A stretch of DNA of 64,000 bases, from NCBI GenBank assembly GCA_051883095.1, contig JBJETB010000023.1, forward strand, positions 1 to 64,000, in the 5' to 3' direction. Made by a program: the position numbers and the translations under genes. This document shows positions 26,294 to 35,211 of this stretch, piece by piece. Below the pieces are notes generated by a model. That model was not told the origin of the DNA. It saw only the letters and a list, made by a program, of their open reading frames with translations, and did no database searches. Position 1 is the stretch's first letter. Each line of letters begins with the position of its first letter. The DNA comes from SUG1106 sp051883095 (GTDB lineage Bacteria > Bacillota > Clostridia > Peptostreptococcales > Anaerovoracaceae).

Positions 26294-28328
26294 CTTTCAA
26301 TTTCCCCTTTCTGTCTCTGTCAAATATGTAAAGCAGTCCCGGCAGCACGAAAAGCACATTCAGCTGTGAAAGCAGCGCTCCACGTCCTATGAAAATACCC
26401 AGCTGCGCCAGTATGCCGTGGCTGGAAAGCATCCCCAGCAAAAATCCGACTACCGTCAAGGTCATGCCCGATGTGAGCATGGACACGGTCACTGTGGAAA
26501 CCGTATCTCTGATGCTCTCAAGCTTTGGCTGCTCATGTCTGTATTCCAGATATCTGTCGGTAAACAGAATTGCATAGTCCACCGTAGCACCCAGCTGAAT
26601 GGAGCTTATTATCAAATATGATATGTAGAACACGGTGCTTCCGCAGAAATAAGGAACCGACAGGTTTATCCATATTGCCGACTCGATTACCAGTACCAGT
26701 ATCAGCGGCTTGAGCAGTGATCTGAAGGTAAGAAGCAGCACCAGGAAAACGGCTCCTATGGCTATGAGATTTACCTTTACCGTATCCGCCGTTATGGTGT
26801 CCTTAAGATCCGTAGTGCTTACACCTTCTCCGGCCATATAGTACCCGTCAGGATAATATTCTTCTGCTATGCTCCTGATTTTTTCTACCAGCTCAAAAGC
26901 TGATTCTCCGTCGTAGCCTTCCTCCACATTTATAATCATCCTGCTGTAATCCTCTGAAATCAGCTGGTTCAATGTATCCTCCTCCAGAAAATCCTCCGGT
27001 ATCTCCGCGCCTACTGTGTCAACATAGGAGATAATGCTCTTTACCTCAGGCAGCTTCTTTATCTCTGCGGAAAGAGCTTTCTCCGCAGGAAAATCCCCCT
27101 TTGGCACCATGAGCACATATGTATCGCTTTTGCCGAAGACGTTTTCTATGGTCCTGGTGTCCTGCCCCAGCTTGGTTTCCGTACCGTAGATGTACTCCGC
27201 ACCGTAGTAGAACTCGTTGGAGTTTGACGCCAGATAGGATGGCACCACTGTCAGGACAAAAACCGCTGCCAGAGGAACCATAGTCTTTGATACAAGTTTT
27301 CCGAATTTTTCGAAGGAAGGCAGCAGTTTCCTGTGATTTGTCTTTTCTATGAGTCCGTACATTCTCAGCACCAGAGACGGCATTAAGGTAAATACGGTGA
27401 TGAGGCTGATTGCCACTCCCTTTGCCAGAGCCAGCCCCAGGTCCGGCCCGATTCCGAAACGCATGAAAATCAGAGCCAGAAATCCTATTACCGTAGTCAG
27501 ACCGCTGGAAAGTATAGAGCCGGTGCTTCTTGTCATGGCATCAAGCATGGCCTCATAAGGAGTTTTGCCCTCCTCAAGGTATTCTCTGAAGCGGTGCAGC
27601 AGAAAAACGGAGTAGTCCAGAGAAACCGCCAGCTGCAGAATGTTTCCCGCAGCGTTGGTCACGAAAGATATTTCGCCGAAGATCACATTGGTTCCCGCAT
27701 TTATGGCTATGGCTGCCCCCAGGCCAAGCATAACTATGACAGGCTCTATCCACGCATCGGTGGTCAGAAGCAGCACGAAAATGACGAAAGCCACCGCCAG
27801 CAAAGAAATAATGCGTATTTCCTTAACCGTGTTCACCTTGGCCACGGCACTGGCCACCGAGTTGCCCGTCATGGCATTTTCCTCGCCGATTACCTCCCGC
27901 ATTTCTGCCACGCACTCCATATCCTTTTCCTCATCTACGACTATGCTGAACAGTGCATTGCCGTTTTTGTAGTATGTGTCCAGCAGGTCTTCGTCTATGA
28001 AGGAAAGGGGCTGGGACAGGTCTGCACTGTCGTCCAGCCAGGTTATCTCTCTGACGCCTGTGCATCTTGAAAGCTTTTCTTTATATTCCAGCGCTTCAGG
28101 TATGGTCACGTCTCTCACCATTACTCTGGCTCCCGGTATTCCGCTGTCATACTGTTCTTCCATTATTTCCAGGGAAACTGATGAACTGGAGTCCTTCGGC
28201 AGATAATCCTTCATATCGTAGTTTACCGATACCAGCTGTGAAGTCGCCACCCCTGCAATAGCCATAATTACAAAAAAGGCTATGACAAGCCTTCTGTGAC
28301 GTAAAATTTTTTCAAACATTTTTTTCAT
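26280..28328 (-). CDS. MMPL/RND-family exporter
   Basis: A 682-aa membrane transporter with two symmetrical halves. In each, one N-terminal helix and a large extracytoplasmic domain are followed by about five TM helices. Family motifs include LQLAVSLDYSVFLLHRFRE (about 230-248) and IQLGATVDYAILFTDRYLE in the second half. Relatives export lipids, drugs or siderophores. It is divergent from a TetR regulator whose operator lies in the shared 160-bp region, so drug- or lipid-induced expression is likely (inference). Confidence 0.85.
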   Translation of the reverse strand: MKKMFEKILRHRRLVIAFFVIMAIAGVATSQLVSVNYDMKDYLPKDSSSSVSLEIMEEQYDSGIPGARVMVRDVTIPEALEYKEKLSRCTGVREITWLDDSADLSQPLSFIDEDLLDTYYKNGNALFSIVVDEEKDMECVAEMREVIGEENAMTGNSVASAVAKVNTVKEIRIISLLAVAFVIFVLLLTTDAWIEPVIVMLGLGAAIAINAGTNVIFGEISFVTNAAGNILQLAVSLDYSVFLLHRFREYLEEGKTPYEAMLDAMTRSTGSILSSGLTTVIGFLALIFMRFGIGPDLGLALAKGVAISLITVFTLMPSLVLRMYGLIEKTNHRKLLPSFEKFGKLVSKTMVPLAAVFVLTVVPSYLASNSNEFYYGAEYIYGTETKLGQDTRTIENVFGKSDTYVLMVPKGDFPAEKALSAEIKKLPEVKSIISYVDTVGAEIPEDFLEEDTLNQLISEDYSRMIINVEEGYDGESAFELVEKIRSIAEEYYPDGYYMAGEGVSTTDLKDTITADTVKVNLIAIGAVFLVLLLTFRSLLKPLILVLVIESAIWINLSVPYFCGSTVFYISYLIISSIQLGATVDYAILFTDRYLEYRHEQPKLESIRDTVSTVTVSMLTSGMTLTVVGFLLGMLSSHGILAQLGIFIGRGALLSQLNVLFVLPGLLYIFDRDRKGKLKDEEI

Positions 28329-28412
28329 TATAACTGTAACGCCCCTTTTTTATTACTGTGAGAGACATTATAACGCGGTATTGTATTGTAAAAAACGGTC
28401 AACACCGGACAT

Positions 28413-28464
28413 TTGACCTGAAACCGGACAATGTGGTATAATTTGATGGTCAAATGACCATCAA
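28413..28464 (+). promoter_or_regulatory. tetR promoter with palindromic operator
   Basis: -35 TTGACC (28413-28418), 18-bp spacer, -10 TATAAT (28437-28442). It is followed at once by the 22-bp palindrome TTGATGGTCA-AA-TGACCATCAA (28443-28464). A related GGTCAA-N10-TTGACC pair lies at 28397-28418, overlapping the -35. This arrangement fits TetR autorepression and control of the divergent MMPL gene. Confidence 0.7.
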
Positions 28465-28490
28465 CATAGCTGTTATCCGGAGGTACAGAC

Positions 28491-29072
28491 ATGAAATATG
28501 AAGTGACAAGTATGAATACAAAGAAGATGCTGGCAGATTCTCTTAAAAAGTTCATGGAGGAAAAGCCTCTCTCAAAGATCACTGTCAGCGATATCGTCAG
28601 AGACTGCGGCGTAAACCGCAAAACCTTTTATTATCATTTCGAGGACATCAACCACCTCTTCAAGTGGATTGTGGAAAGGGAGGCTGTGGAGGTAATCAAG
28701 GCATCGGATATTCTCAGCGATTTCGAGGCCAATATAACCTTCGTCATAGATTACGTGGACAAAAACAAACACATGCTCAACTGCGCCTACGACTCTCTGG
28801 GCCGTGAGGGCATGAAGCTCTTCCTTTTTTCGGATTTTATAGTTATATGCCGCCGGCTTATCGACGAGCTGGAGGCTGCAGGCGGGTTCGCCGCTGCGGA
28901 GGATTATAAGGTATTCCTGTCGGAATTTTATGCTGAAGCTATCGCCGGCACTCTTATCAACTTTTTATGCGACAGGGAAAAACGCAGTCTTCAGCAGGTT
29001 TCTGCCTACCTGTCCCTGACCATCAAGGAGTCAATTTATCATGCGCTGAAGGCTTCTGCTGAGAGTAAATAG
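28491..29072 (+). CDS. TetR/AcrR-family regulator
   Basis: A 193-aa repressor-type protein. The N-terminal HTH (about 20-50) reads ITVSDIVRDCGVNRKTFYYHF. The C-terminal ligand/dimer domain resembles the DhaS-like subgroup. A TCCGGAGG ribosome-binding site precedes ATG 28491. It lies divergent to the MMPL operon, with a palindrome between them, and probably controls both. Confidence 0.85.
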   Translation: MKYEVTSMNTKKMLADSLKKFMEEKPLSKITVSDIVRDCGVNRKTFYYHFEDINHLFKWIVEREAVEVIKASDILSDFEANITFVIDYVDKNKHMLNCAYDSLGREGMKLFLFSDFIVICRRLIDELEAAGGFAAAEDYKVFLSEFYAEAIAGTLINFLCDREKRSLQQVSAYLSLTIKESIYHALKASAESK

Positions 29073-29115
29073 AAGATTTTCTTTTTTGAGGTTTTTTGTC
29101 TTTTTGCAAGAGAAA

Positions 29116-29140
29116 CGGCGCCCTGCTGAACAAGGCGCCG
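29116..29140. terminator. GC-rich hairpin between tetR and acyl-CoA synthetase
   Basis: CGGCGCC (29116-29122) pairs with GGCGCCG (29134-29140). It lies between convergent genes and is a likely shared terminator. On the minus strand it is followed by TTTCTCTTGC. Confidence 0.6.
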
Positions 29141-29159
29141 CTGTATCATTTTACTCGAA

Positions 29160-31088
29160 TTATTCAGTTTTTTCTTTTGTTTCTGCTGCTTCGGCTTCCT
29201 TATCCTTCTGAATCTCTGCGAAGCGTTTGATCTTCATAGTGCTTGTCTTCTCAAACTGATCGGTCTTGATTTCAAGTTTCTTAACGCACTTGTAGTTGGT
29301 CAGCTTGCGGTTTACCTGTTTTATCTGATTCCAGATAATCTTGTAGATTTCATCCTCGGTGAAAGGTTTTTCCGGATCTTTCTTTTCCTTGCCGTGGAGC
29401 TCGTTGATGGCATCATAGTCAGGAATAACCTTGGCGGTGATTATGAGTTCCTTCTCACCGTTAACCTCTTTGCCGTAAACCATGCACTCTGCAATTTCAG
29501 GCACCTTGCCCAGAAGTCCTTCGATTTCCTCAGGATAGATGTTCTTGCCGTTCTGAGTAACTATTACATTCTTGCTCCGGCCTGTGATGTAAAGGAATCC
29601 GTCCTCATCCATGTATCCTATATCTCCGGAGTTGAACCAGCCGTCTTCCATTACCTCTGCAGTGGCCTCAGGGTTTTCATAGTATCCCAGCATTACGGTC
29701 TTGCCCTTTATCAGGATTTCACCCTCGCCTCTTTCGTTAGGGTTTTTTATCATTATCTCATCGCCGTGAACGGCCTTTCCTGCTGAACCCACGCGGGTGT
29801 CAAAATCAGGTGTCAGGGCAGCAATAGGAGCTGTCTCAGTGAGTCCGTATCCCTGCAGGAAGAGAAGTCCGATATCCTCAAACCACTTTCCTACCTTCAT
29901 ATCTATAGGCGCTGCGGCACTTACCAGAATTCTCAGTCTGCCGCCCAGGCTGGCATAAATGTCCTTGAATACCTTTCTCTTTACATCGATTCCGACATTT
30001 CTCAGGCCATTGGTCAGACGTATCATGGTGTTTACCATGGATGTCTTGCCGCTCTTGTCGATGGTCTGGTTTATCTTCTTATGTAAAGCTTCCAGAAGAA
30101 GAGGTACGGCAATGATTGCTGTCGGTTTCGTAGCCTGAATGTCTGGTACAAGGTGCTTGAGTCCCTGGCAGACTGCTATTGATGCTCCCATAGCCATCGG
30201 ATACAGGAATCCGATTGTTGACTCATAGGTGTGGTGCAGCGGCAGCACGGAAAACAGCCTGTCTTCCGGGTAAACCATTACATAAGGCGTTACTGCGTTT
30301 ATATTGTAAGCCAGGTTGGTATTTGAAATCATAACACCTTTGGAAGCTGAAGTGGTTCCGCTTGTAAATATAAGCACCGCAAAAGCATCCGGATCGATTT
30401 CTTTGTCCATAAGGCTGGTGTCGCCCATGCCGGTAAATACACGTCCTTCTTCCATTACGTAATTGAAGCCTACGAAACGCTTGTCTTTTTCGTCAAAACC
30501 GGCGTCCGACTTCATTTCGATGCAGTATTTCACTTCAGGACACTTGCCTGCCGCCTTTTTAACCAGATCCTTCATCTTCGGCGAGAAAATTATGGCCGAA
30601 GCTCTGGAACGTCTGATGATGTTTTCCAGCTCGTTTTCCGGCAGTTCCTTATCGCAAGGCACGGCAATTCCCGCACCGCAAAGCAGTGCAATATATGAAA
30701 CATACCAGTTATAGGTGGTCTCACTTATGATGATGACTCTTTCCCCCTCAAGCTTCAGAGCTCTTGTGAGGCCTATACCGAAATCGATTACATCCTTGCG
30801 GAACTGTCCATAGGTAATCTCCTCAAAGCCCTTTTTCTTGTTGAAAGTCTCCAATATGAACTCCTTATCGGCATAAAGGGTTGTGGAGCGGTCGAAAATC
30901 TCCTTTATTGTCTTATAATCCGTACCCGGGTAGCATTCGTGATGTCCGCGTTTTCCCGGAAGCTTTTCCTTCATTCTGTCAAGGTCTTCGGCTGTGTATA
31001 GCTGCTTAAGCTCTTCTATTTCTTCAAATTCCTTCATTTTTAATTTAGGGAGTTTGAAATCGGGTATCTTCTTTAAAATTCTTGCCAT
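29160..31088 (-). CDS. Long-chain acyl-CoA synthetase (AMP-binding)
   Basis: Activates fatty acids to acyl-CoA via an acyl-adenylate, 642 aa. The P-loop-like motif is FTSGTTSASKGVMIS, and further core motifs are GYGLTETAPI and GWFNSGDIGYMDEDGFLYITGR. A C-terminal Lys occurs in KTSTMKIKRF. The N terminus is a helical extension. ATG 31088 is chosen over an upstream TTG because GGGGGA lies 6 nt before it. It appears monocistronic. Confidence 0.88.
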   Translation of the reverse strand: MARILKKIPDFKLPKLKMKEFEEIEELKQLYTAEDLDRMKEKLPGKRGHHECYPGTDYKTIKEIFDRSTTLYADKEFILETFNKKKGFEEITYGQFRKDVIDFGIGLTRALKLEGERVIIISETTYNWYVSYIALLCGAGIAVPCDKELPENELENIIRRSRASAIIFSPKMKDLVKKAAGKCPEVKYCIEMKSDAGFDEKDKRFVGFNYVMEEGRVFTGMGDTSLMDKEIDPDAFAVLIFTSGTTSASKGVMISNTNLAYNINAVTPYVMVYPEDRLFSVLPLHHTYESTIGFLYPMAMGASIAVCQGLKHLVPDIQATKPTAIIAVPLLLEALHKKINQTIDKSGKTSMVNTMIRLTNGLRNVGIDVKRKVFKDIYASLGGRLRILVSAAAPIDMKVGKWFEDIGLLFLQGYGLTETAPIAALTPDFDTRVGSAGKAVHGDEIMIKNPNERGEGEILIKGKTVMLGYYENPEATAEVMEDGWFNSGDIGYMDEDGFLYITGRSKNVIVTQNGKNIYPEEIEGLLGKVPEIAECMVYGKEVNGEKELIITAKVIPDYDAINELHGKEKKDPEKPFTEDEIYKIIWNQIKQVNRKLTNYKCVKKLEIKTDQFEKTSTMKIKRFAEIQKDKEAEAAETKEKTE

Positions 31089-31204
31089 TTGTTTTCCCCC
31101 AATCAATTTTTATATTCGTGACAGGTGCGCGATGCGTTACTGCCATGCTGGACGCCAACCATGCGCAAATTCTGTGCCATACATACATCTAACACTTTAT
31201 TTTA

Positions 31205-32974
31205 TCACGATTTAGTACGAAAAATCAACCTTTTTAATGCTTCACCGTTAAAAGGTATCAGAGGATAAAGGTATGAATCCCCGGAAAGAGTATTTGTTGC
31301 AGCCATTACTATAAAGCTGAGAGCCGCCGCGGCCACCGCCCCTGCTATGCCAAAAAGCTGTGCTCCGATAAGCATCAGAATCCGCCCGAACTTCATGGCA
31401 TAGCTCAGTTCTATACTCGGCTGGGTAAAAGCCGCCAGAGCCACCACCGCCATGCAGAGAATTGTCTGAGAAATGAACCAGCCCGAATCTATGCTGAACT
31501 CACCCAGAATCAGAGCTCCAATTACGGAAAGAGACATTCCCAGCGATGTAGGAGTGTTAAGGGAGGCCAGTTTCAGACCGTCCACCGCTATTTCAAGCAA
31601 AATAAACTGCCAGAAAATCGGTATGGCAAAATCCTCCTCCGGCACAAAAAATCTCAGCACCTCCGGGGTAAAATCCTGATTCTGAGCCAGTATCAGGTAC
31701 ACCGGCGTGAGGAAAAGGATGACCAGGAAGTTAATGATTCTTATCATCCGGAAATAGTTACCCGTCAGCCGAGGAAAATAGTAATCGTCCGGATCCTGGA
31801 AAAACTCAAAAACACTTACCGGCAGCATCATGACCGTCGGCGAATTGTCCACGATGATGGCCGCCTTGCCTTCGGCAAGGTGCGCGGCAATTATATCGGG
31901 CCTCTGGGTATAACGGACCTTAGGAAACGGGTTCAGCCCGTTTGCCGCGCCCAGAGCCGCAAGCAGGCGTTCCAGGAGGCTCTGGTCGGCCACGGAAAGC
32001 ACGTCTGCACCACCGCCTTTTGATTTCGATGTTTTTTTGCTGCTTAGTCTTTTAGGATGACTCTTTTTATCTGCTGAGTTGGCGGCATAATCCGTACCGG
32101 CCGAACAGTCCCGGCCGCCGTCGCAGGCCTCAAAATCCGTGCCAGCCTGACTCTTGCTCGGTGATTTGGCAGCAAACTCCATGCCAGTCGCATCCGGCGC
32201 CATGTCCTTGAGACACCGGTCCAGCTTGTCGATGAGCTGCATGTCCGCTCGATTTTTAAGATAGACCACCGCCACGTCCGACTTGCTGACACTGCCCACA
32301 TTGTAGGCCTTAAAAATCAGGTTGTTATCGCGGATTCGCCGTCTTATGAGCGCAACGTTTTCCATGAAGTTTTCGGTGAATCCGTCCTTTGCGCCGCGGA
32401 GGGTCTTTTCCTTGTCCGGTTCCTCTACTGACCGCGAAGGATACTCACGACAGTCAATGATGATAATGCGGTCAAGACCCTCCACCAGCAAAGGCACCAG
32501 GCCGGCGTAGAGCTTGGGCAGCATCTGGTTATAGCAGTCCAGAGCCTGTTCCCGGGTCAGCTGACCGACCCTGCCGCCGGCGGCATTATCGTCCAAATTG
32601 CCGCCTGTGTTGCCGCTGCCGCCGGCATCAGGGCTGCCGTTCTTTGGTTCTATGACGGTGGTGTCGAGAAACGGCAGCGTCGTCTCGATGAACCTGTGGC
32701 TGGAGGAAATCCTATATAATCCAGCCGCCGGGACGGCCATCAGGTAGGCGAGAATTCGCTGTGTTTTCTCGCCGTCGGTCAGGCCGTCCACGAAGAACAT
32801 GCTGGCCCGGCGGCCTCCTATAAAGAGCTTCCTCTCCAGCAAATCAAAGCTTTCCCCTATGGGAAGCTCTTTCCTCATAATCTCCATATACATATTGAAT
32901 GCGCAAGAATCCATCTCTTCCGCATTCCCATTCTCGTTCTCATTTACATCTTTTGCCTTCATATCCTTTTCCAT
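31205..32974 (-). CDS. Spore germination protein, SpoVAF/GerA family
   Basis: A 589-aa GerA-family protein acting in the spore inner membrane. The soluble N-terminal domain (about 1-370) contains FFVDGLTDGEKTQRIL. The C-terminal membrane domain (about 400-585) shows AIIVDNSPTVMMLPVSVFEF, DDYYFPRLTGNYFRMIRI and GMSLSVIGALILGEFS. It resembles SpoVAF more than germinant-receptor A subunits. Unusual are a Gly/Asn/Asp-rich insert (about 112-135) and a roughly 70-residue Ser/Lys/Asp-rich insert (about 265-330). No other spoVA or ger gene adjoins it. Confidence 0.8.
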   Translation of the reverse strand: MEKDMKAKDVNENENGNAEEMDSCAFNMYMEIMRKELPIGESFDLLERKLFIGGRRASMFFVDGLTDGEKTQRILAYLMAVPAAGLYRISSSHRFIETTLPFLDTTVIEPKNGSPDAGGSGNTGGNLDDNAAGGRVGQLTREQALDCYNQMLPKLYAGLVPLLVEGLDRIIIIDCREYPSRSVEEPDKEKTLRGAKDGFTENFMENVALIRRRIRDNNLIFKAYNVGSVSKSDVAVVYLKNRADMQLIDKLDRCLKDMAPDATGMEFAAKSPSKSQAGTDFEACDGGRDCSAGTDYAANSADKKSHPKRLSSKKTSKSKGGGADVLSVADQSLLERLLAALGAANGLNPFPKVRYTQRPDIIAAHLAEGKAAIIVDNSPTVMMLPVSVFEFFQDPDDYYFPRLTGNYFRMIRIINFLVILFLTPVYLILAQNQDFTPEVLRFFVPEEDFAIPIFWQFILLEIAVDGLKLASLNTPTSLGMSLSVIGALILGEFSIDSGWFISQTILCMAVVALAAFTQPSIELSYAMKFGRILMLIGAQLFGIAGAVAAAALSFIVMAATNTLSGDSYLYPLIPFNGEALKRLIFRTKS

Positions 32975-33015
32975 CCTTCTCTTAAGTCAGCCGATTTATA
33001 TTACTTTTCCAAAAA

Positions 33016-33066
33016 GTCAACCTTCCTGCATTAAATTTCAATGCTTTGACGCCACAGAAGGTTGAC
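33016..33066 (+). repeat. 51-nt paired-end element, copy 1
   Basis: Ends GTCAACCTTC/GAAGGTTGAC pair over 10 bp. The central box TTTCAATGCTTTG sits at element positions 21-33. Flanked by AAAAA on the left and CTTTTT a few nt to the right. Confidence 0.85.
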
Positions 33067-33133
33067 AGCTTTTTCGTTTTTATCCCGTGTTATTCAAAAA
33101 TATACCAATAATTCACATATCATCCCACCTTCA

Positions 33134-33184
33134 GTCAACCTTGCTATGTCTGTTTTCAATGCTTTGCGAGCTCGCCAGGTTGAC
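33134..33184 (+). repeat. 51-nt paired-end element, copy 2
   Basis: Ends GTCAACCT/AGGTTGAC with the same central TTTCAATGCTTTG, followed by TTTTT. An inner GCGAGCTCGC palindrome lies in the right arm. Confidence 0.85.
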
Positions 33185-33230
33185 TTTTTCCATTATTTTG
33201 CTTTTGTTGCAACACTACACGACCAGACTG

Positions 33231-33281
33231 GTCAACCCTTCATCATCAATTTTCAATACTTTGCAGGCCCGGAGGGTTGAC
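33231..33281 (+). repeat. 51-nt paired-end element, copy 3
   Basis: Ends GTCAACCCT/AGGGTTGAC. The T-A pair at stem position 8 is replaced by C-G on both arms, a compensatory change. Centre TTTCAATACTTTG; followed by TTTT. Confidence 0.85.
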
Positions 33282-33349
33282 TTTTGGCCTAATAAAACAT
33301 TATCGCAGTCTCATCTCCGCATTTTCTCACATTTTATTGTACCAACTTA

Positions 33350-33378
33350 TTGATATTTAATACTTTTACTGTTAAAAT
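33350..33378 (+). promoter_or_regulatory. Promoter of gltX
   Basis: -35 TTGATA (33350-33355), 17-bp spacer, -10 TAAAAT (33373-33378), giving a leader of about 95 nt. Confidence 0.65.
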
Positions 33379-33392
33379 TAAGTGTCAGAGCG

Positions 33393-33432
33393 CAATCGCA
33401 GCGCGACATAAGCGCAAGGCAATCGCAGCGCG
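33393..33432 (+). repeat. Duplicated GC-rich box in the gltX leader
   Basis: CAATCGCAGCGCG occurs at 33393-33405 and again at 33420-33432 (period 27 bp), each followed by related AAGCGC sequence. It lies in the untranslated leader about 50 bp before the ATG. No T-box specifier or antiterminator signature is seen. Confidence 0.6.
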
Positions 33433-33477
33433 GCGCAAGCGCACCTTGATTACGAACATAAAACGGAGGATTAACAT

Positions 33478-35139
33478 ATGGACTACAACAAGCTGGCGGA
33501 ACTGCTTTTTCCGCACATAACCAAAACCCCTGAGGAATACGAAGCCCTCTACCCGCCGAGACAGCTTCCTGAAGGCGCCAAGGTGACCAGACTGGGCCCG
33601 AGCCCTACAGGCTTCATTCATTTAGGCAACCTGTACGGAGCTTTTGTGGACGAGAGACTTGCCCACCAGTCAGGCGGAAAATTCTACCTCAGAATAGAGG
33701 ACACAGATGACAAGCGCTATGTGGAAGGCGCCGTTGAAATCATCATCAACTCCCTGCGTTTCTTCGGAATCAACTTTGACGAAGGCGCCACCATGGAAGG
33801 AGATATAGGCGAATACGGAGACTATACCCAGAGCCACAGAGGCGAGATATACCAGTGCTTTGCCAAGAAGCTGGTCAGCGAAGGCAAGGCTTATCCGTGC
33901 TTCCTGACAGAAGAAGAGATTGCCGAAATCCGCTGCCAGCAGGAGGCTCAGAAGTTAACTCCGGGAATCTACTGCCAGTTTGCAAAGTGCAGAGCACTCA
34001 CCTATGAACAGGTTGAAGAAAATATTAAAGCAGGCATGTCCTATGTCATCAGACTTAAATCAGACGGAGACATGAGCCTGCCGGAAGACCAGATAAAGAG
34101 AATTCAGGTAAAGGACGCTATCCGCGGGACTCTCGAAATGCCTGCCAACGACCAGGACACTGTAATCCTCAAGGCTACAGGCATTCCGACCTACCACTTT
34201 GCACACGTGGTGGACGACCATCTCATGAGAACCACCCACGTTGTAAGAGGCGCAGAATGGCTGCCGTCCCTGCCTATACACATCGAGCTTTTTGAGAAGC
34301 TGGGCTGGGAACCGCCGATCTACTGCCACACCGCTCAGCTGATGAAGCTGGACGAAGAAGGCAACAAACGTAAGCTTTCCAAGAGAAAAGACCCTGAACT
34401 TTCACTTGACTACTACCGCAATCAGGGATATCACCCGGCAGCAGTACGTGAATACCTGCTGACCATCCTCAACTCCAACTTTGAGGAATGGCGTATCGCA
34501 AACCCGGATGCCGATATTGAGGAATTCCAGTTCACCACAGAAAAAATGTCCACATCTGGCGCACTTTTCGATCTGAACAAGCTTAACGACATCAGCAAGG
34601 ACGTGCTTCTAAGAATCAGCGCCGCAGAACTCTTCGATTTCCTGAAATCATGGGCTGCGGAATTCAAGCCGGAAATCATGCACATGTTTGACGACAGAGC
34701 GTACCTGGAAAAGATTCTCAACATCGGGCGTGAAGGAGCAAAGCCGCGTAAAGACCACATTTACGCACAGCAGATGGTTGAGAACATCAGCTACTTCTTT
34801 GACGACATGTTCAAAATCGAGGACAGCTTCCCTGCTGAGGTTGAGGCCGCAGGCGACACTGCTGTAATCCTTAAGAAATACCTGGAGACCTACGACCACA
34901 GCGACGACCAGGAAACCTGGTTCAACAAGATCCGCGCCATCACCGAGGAGCTGGGCTACGCAGTAAAGCCGAAGGACTTCAAGAAAAACCCTGACCAGTA
35001 CAAAGGCCACGTCGGCCATGTGAGCACCGTCATCAGAGTGGCACTCATGGGCCGCCAGCAGTCGCCTGACGTCTGGGAAATCCAGCAGATTCTGGGCGAG
35101 GCCCGCACCAGAGAAAGACTGGAAAGATTCTGCAGATAA
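33478..35139 (+). CDS. gltX: Glutamyl-tRNA synthetase
   Basis: Charges tRNA-Glu (and possibly tRNA-Gln for later amidation), 553 aa. Class I signatures: HLGN after GPSPTGFI (about 40-51) and KLSKRKDPELS (about 299-309). A zinc-type C-x-C motif is not obvious. It belongs to the longer clostridial variety with an N-terminal extension before the Rossmann core. CGGAGG lies 9 nt before ATG 33478. Codons are strongly C-ending, suggesting high expression. Confidence 0.95.
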   Translation: MDYNKLAELLFPHITKTPEEYEALYPPRQLPEGAKVTRLGPSPTGFIHLGNLYGAFVDERLAHQSGGKFYLRIEDTDDKRYVEGAVEIIINSLRFFGINFDEGATMEGDIGEYGDYTQSHRGEIYQCFAKKLVSEGKAYPCFLTEEEIAEIRCQQEAQKLTPGIYCQFAKCRALTYEQVEENIKAGMSYVIRLKSDGDMSLPEDQIKRIQVKDAIRGTLEMPANDQDTVILKATGIPTYHFAHVVDDHLMRTTHVVRGAEWLPSLPIHIELFEKLGWEPPIYCHTAQLMKLDEEGNKRKLSKRKDPELSLDYYRNQGYHPAAVREYLLTILNSNFEEWRIANPDADIEEFQFTTEKMSTSGALFDLNKLNDISKDVLLRISAAELFDFLKSWAAEFKPEIMHMFDDRAYLEKILNIGREGAKPRKDHIYAQQMVENISYFFDDMFKIEDSFPAEVEAAGDTAVILKKYLETYDHSDDQETWFNKIRAITEELGYAVKPKDFKKNPDQYKGHVGHVSTVIRVALMGRQQSPDVWEIQQILGEARTRERLERFCR

Positions 35140-35160
35140 TTCAGATATACCCCAAAAATC

Positions 35161-35189
35161 AACCCCGCGTTCAATCAAAGCGCGGGGTT
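35161..35189. terminator. Bidirectional terminator between gltX and relQ
   Basis: AACCCCGCG (35161-35169) pairs with CGCGGGGTT (35181-35189). TTCCTT follows on the plus strand and GATTTTTGG on the minus strand. Confidence 0.85.
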
Positions 35190-35211
35190 TTCCTTACACA
35201 AAAAATTACAA

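Larger units (their letters stand above)
32975..33477. other. 503-bp divergent intergenic region with three 51-nt repeats
   Basis: Lies between the germination gene (minus) and gltX (plus). It holds three copies of the GTCAACCTT/AAGGTTGAC element (listed separately), the gltX promoter, and a GC-rich duplicated leader segment. No credible ORF is seen. Confidence 0.7.

Noticed and set aside
31225..31262. A ninth, degenerate copy of the paired-end element at the 3' end of the germination gene
   Set aside because: ATCAACC and AAAAGGT resemble the element arms and TTCACCGT resembles copy 5, but the arms do not pair well and the stretch is coding.
33016..33281. CRISPR array formed by regularly spaced repeats
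   Set aside because: Units are diverged imperfect palindromes of 51 nt, only two or three per cluster, spacers vary from 46 to 67 nt, and no cas gene is present.
33379..33477. T-box leader of gltX
   Set aside because: The conserved TGGNACC antiterminator box is absent and the leader is too short.
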